Positions 26,050 to 34,020 of a stretch of DNA of 64,000 nt are shown here, in pieces. Source of the stretch: CAIVVT01 sp963757265 (GTDB taxonomy: Bacteria > Acidobacteriota > Terriglobia > Bryobacterales > Bryobacteraceae); contig CAVWRA010000006.1 in assembly GCA_963757265.1 (NCBI GenBank), positions 1,674,001 to 1,738,000 of the forward strand, read 5' to 3'. The position numbers and the translations under genes are program-made. The first letter of the stretch is position 1; each line of letters opens with the position of its first letter. Under the pieces are notes generated by a model, which saw only the letters and a list, made by a program, of their open reading frames with translations, did not search any database and had not been told where the DNA came from.

Positions 26050-26439
26050 CTACTCAAACTCGACCAGCACTTGCCCGCTTTGCACTCCGTCGCCGGCCTT
26101 GACGTTCACCTTCGAGATCTTCCCGGCGACAGGCGCGGTGATATTGGTTTCCATCTTCATCGCTTCCAAAACCAGCAGCGTGTCGCCGGGGTGGATCTGC
26201 TGGCCCGCCTGCGCGGCGATCTTGACGACGATGCCGTTGATCGGGCTGCGGCACACCTTGTCCTCATTGACATTCGCATCCCCCGCGGCGGGGGCCTTGG
26301 CGGCGGGCGGCGCCGCCGGCAGGTGCGCCACCGTTGGCTGCATGATGTAGCCGGCAGGCGGCAGCGGCTCCGGCTCGGGCTCCGACGCTTCGACCTCCAC
26401 TTCATAGACTCTGTTGTCGAGAGTGATCTTCAGTTTCAC
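26050..26439 (-). CDS. Biotin carboxyl carrier protein of the transcarboxylase (1.3S-type)
   Basis: The 129-residue protein starts at GTG with AGGAG 6 bases upstream. A short N-terminal beta segment and a Pro/Ala linker (residues about 20-55) lead to a biotinyl domain with the attachment motif EAMKMET, then PVAGKISKVNVKAGDGVQSG. The Lys between the two Met residues is biotinylated. It is the only carrier in the operon and would shuttle carboxyl between the 5S-like and 12S-like subunits. Confidence 0.9.
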   Translation of the reverse strand: MKLKITLDNRVYEVEVEASEPEPEPLPPAGYIMQPTVAHLPAAPPAAKAPAAGDANVNEDKVCRSPINGIVVKIAAQAGQQIHPGDTLLVLEAMKMETNITAPVAGKISKVNVKAGDGVQSGQVLVEFE

Positions 26440-26448
26440 GGCTGGCTC

Positions 26449-26838
26449 CTAAAACTCGCGCGCCATCTGCAAGGAGTGGGACGCCTGGACGAAAACGCGC
26501 CCCTGCTGCGCCCAGTCGCCGCTATCCACCAGGCGGATGGCGCGGATCCGCGGACGCTTGCCCAGAAAGGCGGCCACGGCGGCGGAGATGACGAGCAGTA
26601 GATCCTCGCCGGACTCTTCCTCTGCCGTGGCAGCGGCCGGGGCTGGCGCTTCCGCGGCCGCTAATTGCGCGGCCGGTGCGCCGGCTATGGCCAAGCCCGT
26701 GGATTGCAGCCGGTCGAGCCGCTGGTTGAGCGCGGCCAACTGCGTGGTCAGCGCCTCCAGAACTCTCATCAAGCCTTCCACGGCAGCCGCGCCGGTGGAC
26801 TCCGGAGCGGCGGCCGGTTCTTCCGTGGTCTTTCCCAT
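26449..26838 (-). CDS. Soluble OadG/MmdD-like accessory subunit of the carboxyltransferase
   Basis: Read from the ATG at 26838 (AGGAG 6 bases before) the protein has 129 residues. The N-terminal half is a coiled-coil-like helix (LTTQLAALNQRLDRLQS) and an Ala/Pro linker. The C-terminal third, LLLVISAAVAAFLGKRPRIR to GDWAQQGRVFVQ, resembles the C-terminal end of decarboxylase delta/gamma subunits that bind the carboxyltransferase. The membrane helix found in those subunits is absent. It probably assembles the soluble complex. The open frame extends upstream into the 12S gene without support. Confidence 0.72.
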   Translation of the reverse strand: MGKTTEEPAAAPESTGAAAVEGLMRVLEALTTQLAALNQRLDRLQSTGLAIAGAPAAQLAAAEAPAPAAATAEEESGEDLLLVISAAVAAFLGKRPRIRAIRLVDSGDWAQQGRVFVQASHSLQMAREF

Positions 26839-26849
26839 GGCAGCTCTCC

Positions 26850-28400
26850 TTACAGCGGGATCAGGCCGTGCTTCTTGGCCGGCCGCAGTTCCCGTTTGGC
26901 CTTCAGATATTCGAGCGATTGGGCGATGTACTGGCGCGTCAGCGCGGGCTCGATAATGTCGTCCACAAGCCGCCGCCCCGCAGCGACGGTCGGATTGGCG
27001 AACGCCTGGCGGTACTGCTCGATCATCTCCTTGCGCTTGGCGGCCTTGTCCTCGGCCTCCGAGATCTCTTTGCGAAACACGATTTCGGCCGCGCCCTCGG
27101 CGCCCATCACGGCGATTTCGGCGGTCGGCCAGGCATAGCTGCGATCCGCGCCGAGATCCTTGCAGCACATCGCGATGTAGGCTCCGCCGTAAGCCTTACG
27201 CAGGATCACCGTCACCTTGGGCACAGTGGCGGCGGAGTAGGCGAAGAGCATCTTGGCGCCGTGGCGGATAATGCCGCCGTATTCCTGCTCCACGCCCGGC
27301 AGGAAGCCCGGCACGTTGACAAACGTCACCAGCGGGATGTTGAAGGCGTTGCAGAAGCGGATGAAGCGCGCGCCCTTGTCCGAGGAGTCAATGTCCAGGA
27401 CGCCCGCCTTGAACTTGGGGTTGTTGGCGATGACGCCCACGGAGCGCCCGCAGATGCGCGCGAAGCCGATCGTCAGATTGGCCGCGAAGCCGGCCTGCAC
27501 TTCGAGGAAATCGGCCTGGTCGACGACGTTCAGAATGATGTTGCGGACGTCGTAGGGCACCTTGCCGTTGACCGGCACCATGTCGTTCAGCGCGGGGTTC
27601 GGATCGCAGGTGTAGTCGCCCGGCACGAAGGGCGGATCCTGCAGATTATTGGAAGGCAGAAAACTCAGCAGCTTCTTGCAGATCAGCGCGGCGTGGTTAT
27701 CGTCCTCGGCGATGAAGTGGATCACGCCCGAACGCGTCATGTGGGCGTCGGGACCGCCCAGTTCGTCGGCCGTCACGCTCTCGCCTGTCACTTGTTTGAT
27801 GACCTGCGGTCCGGTGATAAACAGCTGCGCCTTGCGCGTCTGGATGATGAAATCGGTGAGCGCCGGGCTGTATGCCGCGCCGCCCGCGCAGGGCCCGCAG
27901 ATGAGCGAGATCTGGGGCACCGCGCCCGACAGCATCACGTTGGCGTAGAAGACCTTCCCATAGCCGGAGAGCGAGTCGATGCCCTCCTGCACGCGCGCGC
28001 CGCCAGAATCGTTGATGAAAACGAAAGGGCTGCCGGTCATCAGCGATTGCTGCATGATCTCGGCCACCTTGGTCGAGTGCAGTTCGCCGGCCGAACCGCC
28101 CAGCACGGTGAAGTCCTGGCTGGCGAGGTGAATCAGTCGGCCCTGCATGGACGCCGCTCCGGTCACCACGCCGTCAGCCGGCGTCTCCTTGCCGGCCATG
28201 CCGAACATGGTGGCGCGGTGCTGGGCAAACAGCCCGGTTTCCATGAAGCTGCCGGGATCAACCAGGGCGTCGACCCTCTCGCGCGCCGTCAGCTTGCCTG
28301 CGGCGCGCTGCTTATCCAGCTTGTCGGCGCCGCCGCCCTGCAGCAGTTCGGCGCGTTTCTTACTTAACGCTTCGATTTTTTGCACCATCGTCTGGGACAT
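26850..28400 (-). CDS. mmdA: Methylmalonyl-CoA carboxyltransferase 12S / acyl-CoA carboxylase carboxyltransferase subunit
   Basis: The 516-residue protein is a full-length crotonase-fold carboxyltransferase. Recognisable parts are KLTARERVDALVDPGSF, FVFINDSGGARVQEG, GPCAGGAAYSPALTDF and, near the C-terminus, AYGGAYIAMCCKDLGADRSY. It transfers carboxyl between biotin and methylmalonyl-CoA/propionyl-CoA. With a 5S-like partner and no membrane beta subunit in the operon, transcarboxylase is more likely than sodium-pumping decarboxylase. A 91-base gap separates it from the 5S gene upstream. Confidence 0.88.
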   Translation of the reverse strand: MSQTMVQKIEALSKKRAELLQGGGADKLDKQRAAGKLTARERVDALVDPGSFMETGLFAQHRATMFGMAGKETPADGVVTGAASMQGRLIHLASQDFTVLGGSAGELHSTKVAEIMQQSLMTGSPFVFINDSGGARVQEGIDSLSGYGKVFYANVMLSGAVPQISLICGPCAGGAAYSPALTDFIIQTRKAQLFITGPQVIKQVTGESVTADELGGPDAHMTRSGVIHFIAEDDNHAALICKKLLSFLPSNNLQDPPFVPGDYTCDPNPALNDMVPVNGKVPYDVRNIILNVVDQADFLEVQAGFAANLTIGFARICGRSVGVIANNPKFKAGVLDIDSSDKGARFIRFCNAFNIPLVTFVNVPGFLPGVEQEYGGIIRHGAKMLFAYSAATVPKVTVILRKAYGGAYIAMCCKDLGADRSYAWPTAEIAVMGAEGAAEIVFRKEISEAEDKAAKRKEMIEQYRQAFANPTVAAGRRLVDDIIEPALTRQYIAQSLEYLKAKRELRPAKKHGLIPL

Positions 28401-28491
28401 CGTGGTTCAGGCCTTCTCTTCCGTCGGTTTCTTTCGCCCCGCGGGCGCCCCACCCGGGCAGTGGTCTGGCCGGGCAAGCGCGGTCGTGGGC

Positions 28492-30003
28492 CTATGCCGG
28501 CGCCACCGTCACCTTGTGGGACTTGCCCTTGAGCTTGACTTCGTAAGTGACCGGCGCGAGTAACGGCCCGGCCCCGCCGTCGGCCTTCTTGCCGCCCGCC
28601 GGGGCGGCCGCGGGAGCCGCCTTCGCGGGATCCTTGCCGAGGTTCTTCGGACCCTCCTTGCGGGTCGAGAAAAACTTCGGGGCCACGGCCGGGAACATGG
28701 CGTAGGTGAGCACGTCCTCGTCGCTGCCGTCGCAGCCCTTCAGTGCCAGCGCCTGCCCGCGCAGGTCCTCCCACTCCGGCTTCAGCAGGTCGGCCGGGCG
28801 GCCGTGGATCGGCTCCTTCTTGGCCTGTTTGGCCGCCAGTTCCACGATTTCCTGTTTGCGCGTCCCGAGGCACGTGCCGTAGTAGCCCAGCATCAGGTCC
28901 GCGAACTCGCCCGTCAGCACCTTGTAGCGGCCCATCATCACGTTGAACACGGCCTGCGTGCCGACGATCTGGCTGGACGGCGTCACCAGCGGCGGATAGC
29001 CCGCGTCCTTCCGCACCCGCGGCACTTCCAGCAGCACTTCCTTCAGCTTGTCGCCCGCCCCCTGCTGCTTCAACTGGCTCTCCATGTTGGAGATCATGCC
29101 GCCCGGAATCTGGCTGTGGAAGATCTCGGTCTCGACGCCGGTGATGTTGGACAGGAACTGGGCGTAGCGCGGGCGGATCTTGGCAAAATGGTCCTTAATC
29201 TTCAGCAGGCGCTCCTTGTCCAGCCGCGTTTCGTAGCCCGTGCCATCCAGCATCTCGACGAAGCTCTCGGTCGGGTTGTGGCCCGGGCCGAGGCTGAGCG
29301 AGCTGATCGCCGTATCCACGCAGTCGGCGCCCGCTTCGATCGCCTTCATCAGGCTCACCATGGTCACGCCGGTGGTGGCGTGAACGTGCACGTGCACGCG
29401 CGTCTCCTCGCCGCACGCCGTCTTGATCGCCCTGACGATGTCGTAAGCCGGCTGGGGCTTCAGCAGCGCCGCCATGTCCTTGATGCAGATCGACTGGCAG
29501 CCAAGATCGACGAGCTGCTCGGCCAGTTCGACGTAGCCGGTGACGGTGTGCAGCGGGCTGACCGTGTAGCAGATTGTGCCTTGGGCGTGTTTGCCGGCGC
29601 GCAGCACGGCCTGGATGGAGCGGCGCACGTTGCGCACGTCGTTGAGTGCGTCGAAGACGCGAAAAACGTCCATGCCGTTCTCCGCCGCCTTTTCCACGAA
29701 CTGATCGACGACGGTGTCCTCGTAATGCCGGTAGCCCAGCAGGTTCTGCCCGCGCAGCAGCATCTGCAGGCGGGAATTCGGCAGCAGTTTGCGGAACGTC
29801 CGCAGCCGTTCCCACGGATCTTCGTTCAGAAAGCGGATGCAGGCGTCGAAGGTCGCACCACCCCAGCACTCCACCGACCAGTAGCCTGCCTGGTCGATGT
29901 CGGCGCAGGCTGGAACCATGTCCCCCAGCGCCATCCGGGTCGCCATCAGGCTCTGGTGGGCGTCCCGCAGGATGAGTTCGGTTACATCGATGATCTTGGA
30001 CAT
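28492..30003 (-). CDS. Transcarboxylase 5S / pyruvate-oxaloacetate carboxyltransferase subunit
   Basis: The 503-residue protein has the HMGL-like barrel of 5S, OadA and PycB. The metal-binding and catalytic residues are visible: Asp in LRDAHQSLMATR, Lys in ICIKDMAALLKP (the carbamylated residue in this family), and the HxH pair in VHVHVHATTG. After the barrel come a conserved helical domain and a Pro/Ala linker that ends in a stub of carrier-like beta strands without an MKM motif. It moves carboxyl between oxaloacetate/pyruvate and biotin. First gene of the nine-gene operon, with GGAAGGA 7 bases before the ATG. Confidence 0.88.
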   Translation of the reverse strand: MSKIIDVTELILRDAHQSLMATRMALGDMVPACADIDQAGYWSVECWGGATFDACIRFLNEDPWERLRTFRKLLPNSRLQMLLRGQNLLGYRHYEDTVVDQFVEKAAENGMDVFRVFDALNDVRNVRRSIQAVLRAGKHAQGTICYTVSPLHTVTGYVELAEQLVDLGCQSICIKDMAALLKPQPAYDIVRAIKTACGEETRVHVHVHATTGVTMVSLMKAIEAGADCVDTAISSLSLGPGHNPTESFVEMLDGTGYETRLDKERLLKIKDHFAKIRPRYAQFLSNITGVETEIFHSQIPGGMISNMESQLKQQGAGDKLKEVLLEVPRVRKDAGYPPLVTPSSQIVGTQAVFNVMMGRYKVLTGEFADLMLGYYGTCLGTRKQEIVELAAKQAKKEPIHGRPADLLKPEWEDLRGQALALKGCDGSDEDVLTYAMFPAVAPKFFSTRKEGPKNLGKDPAKAAPAAAPAGGKKADGGAGPLLAPVTYEVKLKGKSHKVTVAPA

Positions 30004-30359
30004 TTTGGGAATCCTTCCAGCAGGCGGCTCCCAGGAGGGGATTAATCTTGACTAAACCCGCGAACCGTCAGTTTCAGAGTACCACATCCGATTCGAATTT
30101 GCGGAGTTTCTCTACAGTAAAGTCCAATATCGACTCCTGATCGATCCTGTTCCGATGCGCCGCCTGCGGGAGGCTTGAGTACGGCGACTTCACGAACTGT
30201 AACCAATTGAAAATGATTCATTTACTAGACAATGACGAAAGCTGGACCGCACCCGGCTGGAGGATTCTGGACTGTGCCGTAGCCGTCGCCGGAGCGGCAC
30301 ACCACCCCGCCGGCCGGCCTGACACAAGCCCCGCTGATCTGGATCCGGAACTGGCGCTT
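30004..30359. other. Intergenic region upstream of the methylmalonyl-CoA operon
   Basis: No gene is supported in these 356 bases. On the minus strand a TACTCT hexamer about 85 bases before the 5S start could be a -10 element, without a good -35. The stretch 30060-30240 is AT-richer than the surroundings. I saw no recognisable cobalamin riboswitch. Confidence 0.4.
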
Positions 30360-31610
30360 TCAGCGCGCCAATTGCAGGATGGCGCCCTCGTCGGTGGCGA
30401 CCCACAGGCCCCCGTCCGAGCACCTCGCCAGCGTGGCTTCATTCGCCGCCGCCCGGTAGTCGACCTTCATCTCGAACCAGGCGGCGTGATCCGGCGACCA
30501 CAGGATCCGCAACTTGCCAGGGATGGGCGACTCCGCGCGCAGCCGTCCCGCCGGCTGCACTGCGGCGAGCAGCACGCTGCCGTCGTCGAGTAGCGCCACA
30601 TCGTGCACTACCAGTTCCTTGCGCCGGAAGACCGTCCAGCTTTCCCCCGTATGGAGGTCGATGTCGTAGACTTCCGCGGGCCACAGGAACGAGTCCTTGT
30701 ATTGGAAAACGGCCGCCGCGCGTCCCGCCGCCATCCTCACCCTCCGGACGGAGCCGAAAGCGGACTTGAGGCGTCCCGTCCAGTTCTGGCCATGGTCGAG
30801 GGTCTCGTACACTACCGCCGTGCCGGGAAGACTCTTACGGCGCACGGCGCGCTCCGGCGTCATCCAGTCCGGCAGATGCGCGGATTCCGGCGTGGCCGTC
30901 GAATCGCCGGCCAGCATGCCCACGCCCGAGCCCATCATCGCCATTGTGCGCAGGTAGGTCTGCGGTGATTTGAGGTCCAGCTTCTCACTCTCGGGCACCG
31001 GATTCCAGGTGCGTCCTCCGTCGTCCGTGCGGTAGAAGGTCTTCCCGCCGCCGTAGGCCCAACCCGTCTGCGGATTGAGAAACCAGACCTGGGTGCATTC
31101 CGCGCCGGGCAGCGTCCGCTTCTCCCATTTCACTCCGGCGTCGGCCGTAAACAACAGGTGCCCGGCCGTCACCACCCAGGCATTGGTTTCACCCACGACG
31201 AAAACCCCCAGCGGGCTCTTTTCCGTCTTCTGCTGGGTCCAGGTCTTGCCGTTGTCGCGCGTCAGCAGGAGCTGTGATTTCAGGCTGTCTGAATCCGTCG
31301 TCTCGACCAGAATGCTGGCTAGGCCGAACCGCGGCGTGGGGAGCGCGAAATCCTGCAGGTGGCAGCGCTTGTCCAGTTCGTCGAAGTAATAGCGCATCTG
31401 CCAGCGCATCCCTTCGAACGGCCCCGCAGCGAGCGGCGGGATCGTTCCGTACGGAATCTCGACGACTGCCTCGGCGGCCTCCTTCTCGTTCTTGAGGGCC
31501 GGCGCCACCGCGGGCGGCGCGGCGCTGCGGGACTGTGCGGCGGAAGCGGAAGGAGCCCCCCACGGCAGGGCCGCCAGCAGGAACAGGTCACGGCGTCGCG
31601 GACGATTCAT
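30360..31610 (-). CDS. Exported Ycf48/BNR-repeat beta-propeller protein
   Basis: From the ATG at 31610 the protein has 416 residues. It starts with NRPRRRDLFLLAALPWG, a signal with several Arg residues. The body has repeated BNR/Asp-box motifs (TRDNGKTWTQQ, TADAGVKWEKR, TDDGGRTWNPV), as in Ycf48-like or sialidase-type propellers. No catalytic sialidase residues stand out, so a binding or assembly role is more likely. The start overlaps the stop of the GAF gene by 4 bases. Confidence 0.74.
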   Translation of the reverse strand: MNRPRRRDLFLLAALPWGAPSASAAQSRSAAPPAVAPALKNEKEAAEAVVEIPYGTIPPLAAGPFEGMRWQMRYYFDELDKRCHLQDFALPTPRFGLASILVETTDSDSLKSQLLLTRDNGKTWTQQKTEKSPLGVFVVGETNAWVVTAGHLLFTADAGVKWEKRTLPGAECTQVWFLNPQTGWAYGGGKTFYRTDDGGRTWNPVPESEKLDLKSPQTYLRTMAMMGSGVGMLAGDSTATPESAHLPDWMTPERAVRRKSLPGTAVVYETLDHGQNWTGRLKSAFGSVRRVRMAAGRAAAVFQYKDSFLWPAEVYDIDLHTGESWTVFRRKELVVHDVALLDDGSVLLAAVQPAGRLRAESPIPGKLRILWSPDHAAWFEMKVDYRAAANEATLARCSDGGLWVATDEGAILQLAR

Positions 31611-32233
31611 GGTTCCGTCGCTCCCTCCGCGCCCTGGACTTCGCCACGTGACTCGCTGCGTCCGCCCTGGCGGAGAAATTCCACGTGGTTGGCCTCCTCC
31701 GCGGCCGGCGCAAGCCGAGCCAGCGCCAGCAGGCACCCGACCTGCTCGCCCACCGTCGTCAGGAGTTCCATCTCGGCGCCTGAATGGCGCCGCGGCATGC
31801 GGTGCTGGACGTTGATTACGCCGATGACGCGGTTGCGCGCGATGACGGGAACCGAGAGGAACGCCTCGTAGGTATCCTCCGGCAGGTTGGTGAACGTCTT
31901 GAAGCGCGGATCTTTATACGCCTCCATCGAGATGGAGAGCATCTTGCGCTCCCGCGCCACCCACCCTGTCAGGCCCTCGCTCATCTTCAGCCGCACCTTG
32001 CCGATCTCCAGCGGGTGCGGATTGGAGGAGGCGCACAGGACCAGTTGATCGTCCTCGATCAGGTACAGCAGGCAGGAATCGCAGTCTGTGAATCCCTGCA
32101 CCAGGCGCACCACCGCCTGCAGCGTCTCGGTGAGGCTCAGCGCGCGCACCATCAGGCGGCTGATGCGCTGGTACACGCCGATTTGCTGTTCCAGGCGCTC
32201 CAGCCGGGTTTCGAAGTCTTTGGCTCTTGCCAC
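31607..32233 (-). CDS. GAF domain protein
   Basis: With the GTG start at 32233 the protein has 208 residues: a short coiled coil (TRLERLEQQIGVYQRISRLM), then one GAF domain (SCLLYLIEDDQLVLCASSNP, GLTGWVARERKMLSI, FLSVPVIARNRVIGVINVQH). GAF domains sense small molecules or redox state; there is no output domain. The open frame reaches 32419 but would overlap the divergent bactofilin gene. CATAAT ends 6 bases before the GTG, so a leaderless transcript is likely. The stop overlaps the start of the Ycf48-like gene. Confidence 0.74.
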   Translation of the reverse strand: MARAKDFETRLERLEQQIGVYQRISRLMVRALSLTETLQAVVRLVQGFTDCDSCLLYLIEDDQLVLCASSNPHPLEIGKVRLKMSEGLTGWVARERKMLSISMEAYKDPRFKTFTNLPEDTYEAFLSVPVIARNRVIGVINVQHRMPRRHSGAEMELLTTVGEQVGCLLALARLAPAAEEANHVEFLRQGGRSESRGEVQGAEGATEP

Positions 32234-32239
32234 GCCTTC

Positions 32240-32245
32240 ATTATG
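32240..32245 (-). promoter_or_regulatory. -10-like hexamer (CATAAT), leaderless type, GAF gene
   Basis: CATAAT ends 6 bases before the GTG at 32233. TTGGTT lies 15 bases further upstream and could be a weak -35 element. Confidence 0.35.
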
Positions 32246-32408
32246 CCGCTTGCGGGCCAGAACCAATTCAGCGATAGTAAAGCAGGCCCGTTTCGGCGGA
32301 AAATGAAACGGAGCGGTCCGATGTGTCCCGGACCGCCCGAGCGCACTGGGCGCGAAGCTCCAACCAGTCGTTGTAGGGGAACAGCAACCAAGGGAACAAC
32401 TAAAAATC

Positions 32409-32978
32409 ATGTGGAACAAGCAAAAAAAAGATGATCTGCCGCCTCGTCCCGAGCCGGCCCAGACGGCCGTGCCCGGACCGGCGCGGGAGGCGATCCCGAC
32501 TTCGACCTACCCCAGCCGCCGGCCTGATGAAGCGGTCACCAGAGGCGCAGCCCTGATCGGCAAGAGCCTGGTTCTCACCGGCAAGATCTCCGGCCGCGAG
32601 GATTTGGTCGTGGATGGCCGGATTGAGGGCGACGTCGAGCTTCCGGAGAACAAACTGACGGTTGGCGCCGGCGGCCACGTCCAGGGCGGCATCCGCGCCC
32701 GGGAGGTCTTTGTCTATGGCACCGTCCATGGCAACATGGAGGCCGTGGAAAAGGTGGAAATCAAGCGCAATGCCCGCGTCTTGGGCGACATGCGCACCGC
32801 CCGGCCCGTGATCGAGGAGGAAGCCTACTTCAAGGGCGACATCGAAACCGTTCGGGCGGAAGCGCCTAAGGTTGCCGTGCAGCGTCCGCCGGCGCCCGAG
32901 CCGCCCGTGCAGCCATCTCTGCCCAATGCCACGCCCGCGCAGGCCGAGGCGCGGCCCGGAGAACCTCGCAAAGGATGA
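32409..32978 (+). CDS. Bactofilin family cytoskeletal protein
   Basis: The 189-residue protein has disordered Pro-rich ends and a central polymer-forming beta-helix (KSLVLTGKISGREDLVVDGR, IEGDVELPENKLTVGAGGHV, RAREVFVYGTVHGNMEAVEK). Bactofilins polymerise without nucleotide and organise envelope or division processes. The length is typical. The next gene overlaps its stop by 4 bases, so the two are coupled. Confidence 0.85.
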   Translation: MWNKQKKDDLPPRPEPAQTAVPGPAREAIPTSTYPSRRPDEAVTRGAALIGKSLVLTGKISGREDLVVDGRIEGDVELPENKLTVGAGGHVQGGIRAREVFVYGTVHGNMEAVEKVEIKRNARVLGDMRTARPVIEEEAYFKGDIETVRAEAPKVAVQRPPAPEPPVQPSLPNATPAQAEARPGEPRKG

Positions 32979-33622
32979 ACGCCTTTCCTTCGCGCGCCGC
33001 AGGCGTCCCTCCGGACGCCGCGGCCGCTCCCGATTCGCGCAAGAGTCACGGCTTGCGGGCGCTGGTCGCCTCGCTCGAGGCCGGCCGTCCGCTTCAGGTG
33101 ATGGATTTCGGCGGCCCTGTGCAGGAGAACATCGATTTCATCACGGACGTCTCCGTGGGCGCCGGCCACCGCCTCTACATCGATCATCTGCTGCATTCCT
33201 ATGAGTACTTTTTCTCGGCCAAGGAACAGGAGGAGGGCGCCTTCCAGCCGGGCCGCATCGAGGAGTTCATCGCTTCGGTGCTGGACTTTCCCGACCACTC
33301 TGCCGACGCTGTTCTGATCTGGGACCGGCTCCAGTTTTTCCCTCCGCAGGTCGCCGAAGCGGTCGTCAGCCGGCTCCATCGGTTGCTGGCGCCGGATGCG
33401 TTCCTGCTAGCCCTGTTCCGGACAGATTCGAGCGGCGCCGACCGGGCGCCTTACACCTGCCGGATTCTGGACGGCCAGACCCTCCAGTTGCGCGAACAGC
33501 CGCCGCCGCGCCATATTCAGAACTTCAATCCGCGCACCATTCAGAAGCTCTTCCAGAATTACCGCGAGGTGAAGTTCTTTGTCAGCCGCGAGAGCCTGCA
33601 GGAAGTCCTGATCCGGCGCTAG
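32975..33622 (+). CDS. Methyltransferase-like protein coupled to bactofilin
   Basis: The 215-residue protein resembles a class I methyltransferase fold in which the glycine-rich loop is degenerate (LQVMDFGGPVQENIDFITDV) but the later strand-helix pattern is kept (DAVLIWDRLQFFPPQVAEAV, then LHRLLAPDAFLLALF). Enzyme activity is doubtful. It overlaps the bactofilin gene by 4 bases, and a functional link with it is likely. Confidence 0.65.
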   Translation: MNAFPSRAAGVPPDAAAAPDSRKSHGLRALVASLEAGRPLQVMDFGGPVQENIDFITDVSVGAGHRLYIDHLLHSYEYFFSAKEQEEGAFQPGRIEEFIASVLDFPDHSADAVLIWDRLQFFPPQVAEAVVSRLHRLLAPDAFLLALFRTDSSGADRAPYTCRILDGQTLQLREQPPPRHIQNFNPRTIQKLFQNYREVKFFVSRESLQEVLIRR

Positions 33623-34020
33623 CCCGGATATTTCACCAACCATCGGCTGCGGCGCGCGATAGGGCCGCATCTACTGCGTTTCGCTGGGCCCAGAGGGCAC
33701 CCCCCGTCCTCGACGTAGCAGTCCAGTACGCCTGCGGGCGGCTCCCGCGAGCGCGCCTTGTGGCATCGCTTGATGTTGGGGCGCTCTCATCGCGCCGCGC
33801 TGCGATCGCAAGTGAAACATCCGGGCTAACCAGGCAACCGCCGGGGCCAGTCCATAAGCTTCCAGCGGCGCCGTCAGGAGGATAGCGGTTCCGTCAACCA
33901 GTCGGAGTTCCGCCGCCGGTTCCGGCGCAGCCGATAAGGCGCGATGCGCGGGCGCGGAGCCGAGGCCGGCGCGCGAGCATGTATGATGACAAGGCAGAAC
34001 GTCTTTCCGGAGTAATGCAG
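33623..34020. other. Intergenic region with promoter before a Gfo/Idh gene
   Basis: I support no gene here; a minus-strand open frame (33671-34054) overlaps the next gene and looks like composition noise. A TATGAT hexamer at 33982-33987 is a good -10 candidate for the gene starting at 34021, which has GGAG 8 bases before its ATG. Confidence 0.45.

Noticed and set aside
30004..30359. Cobalamin riboswitch upstream of the B12-dependent mutase operon
   Set aside because: No B12-box-like sequence or suitable pairing could be recognised by eye in this region.
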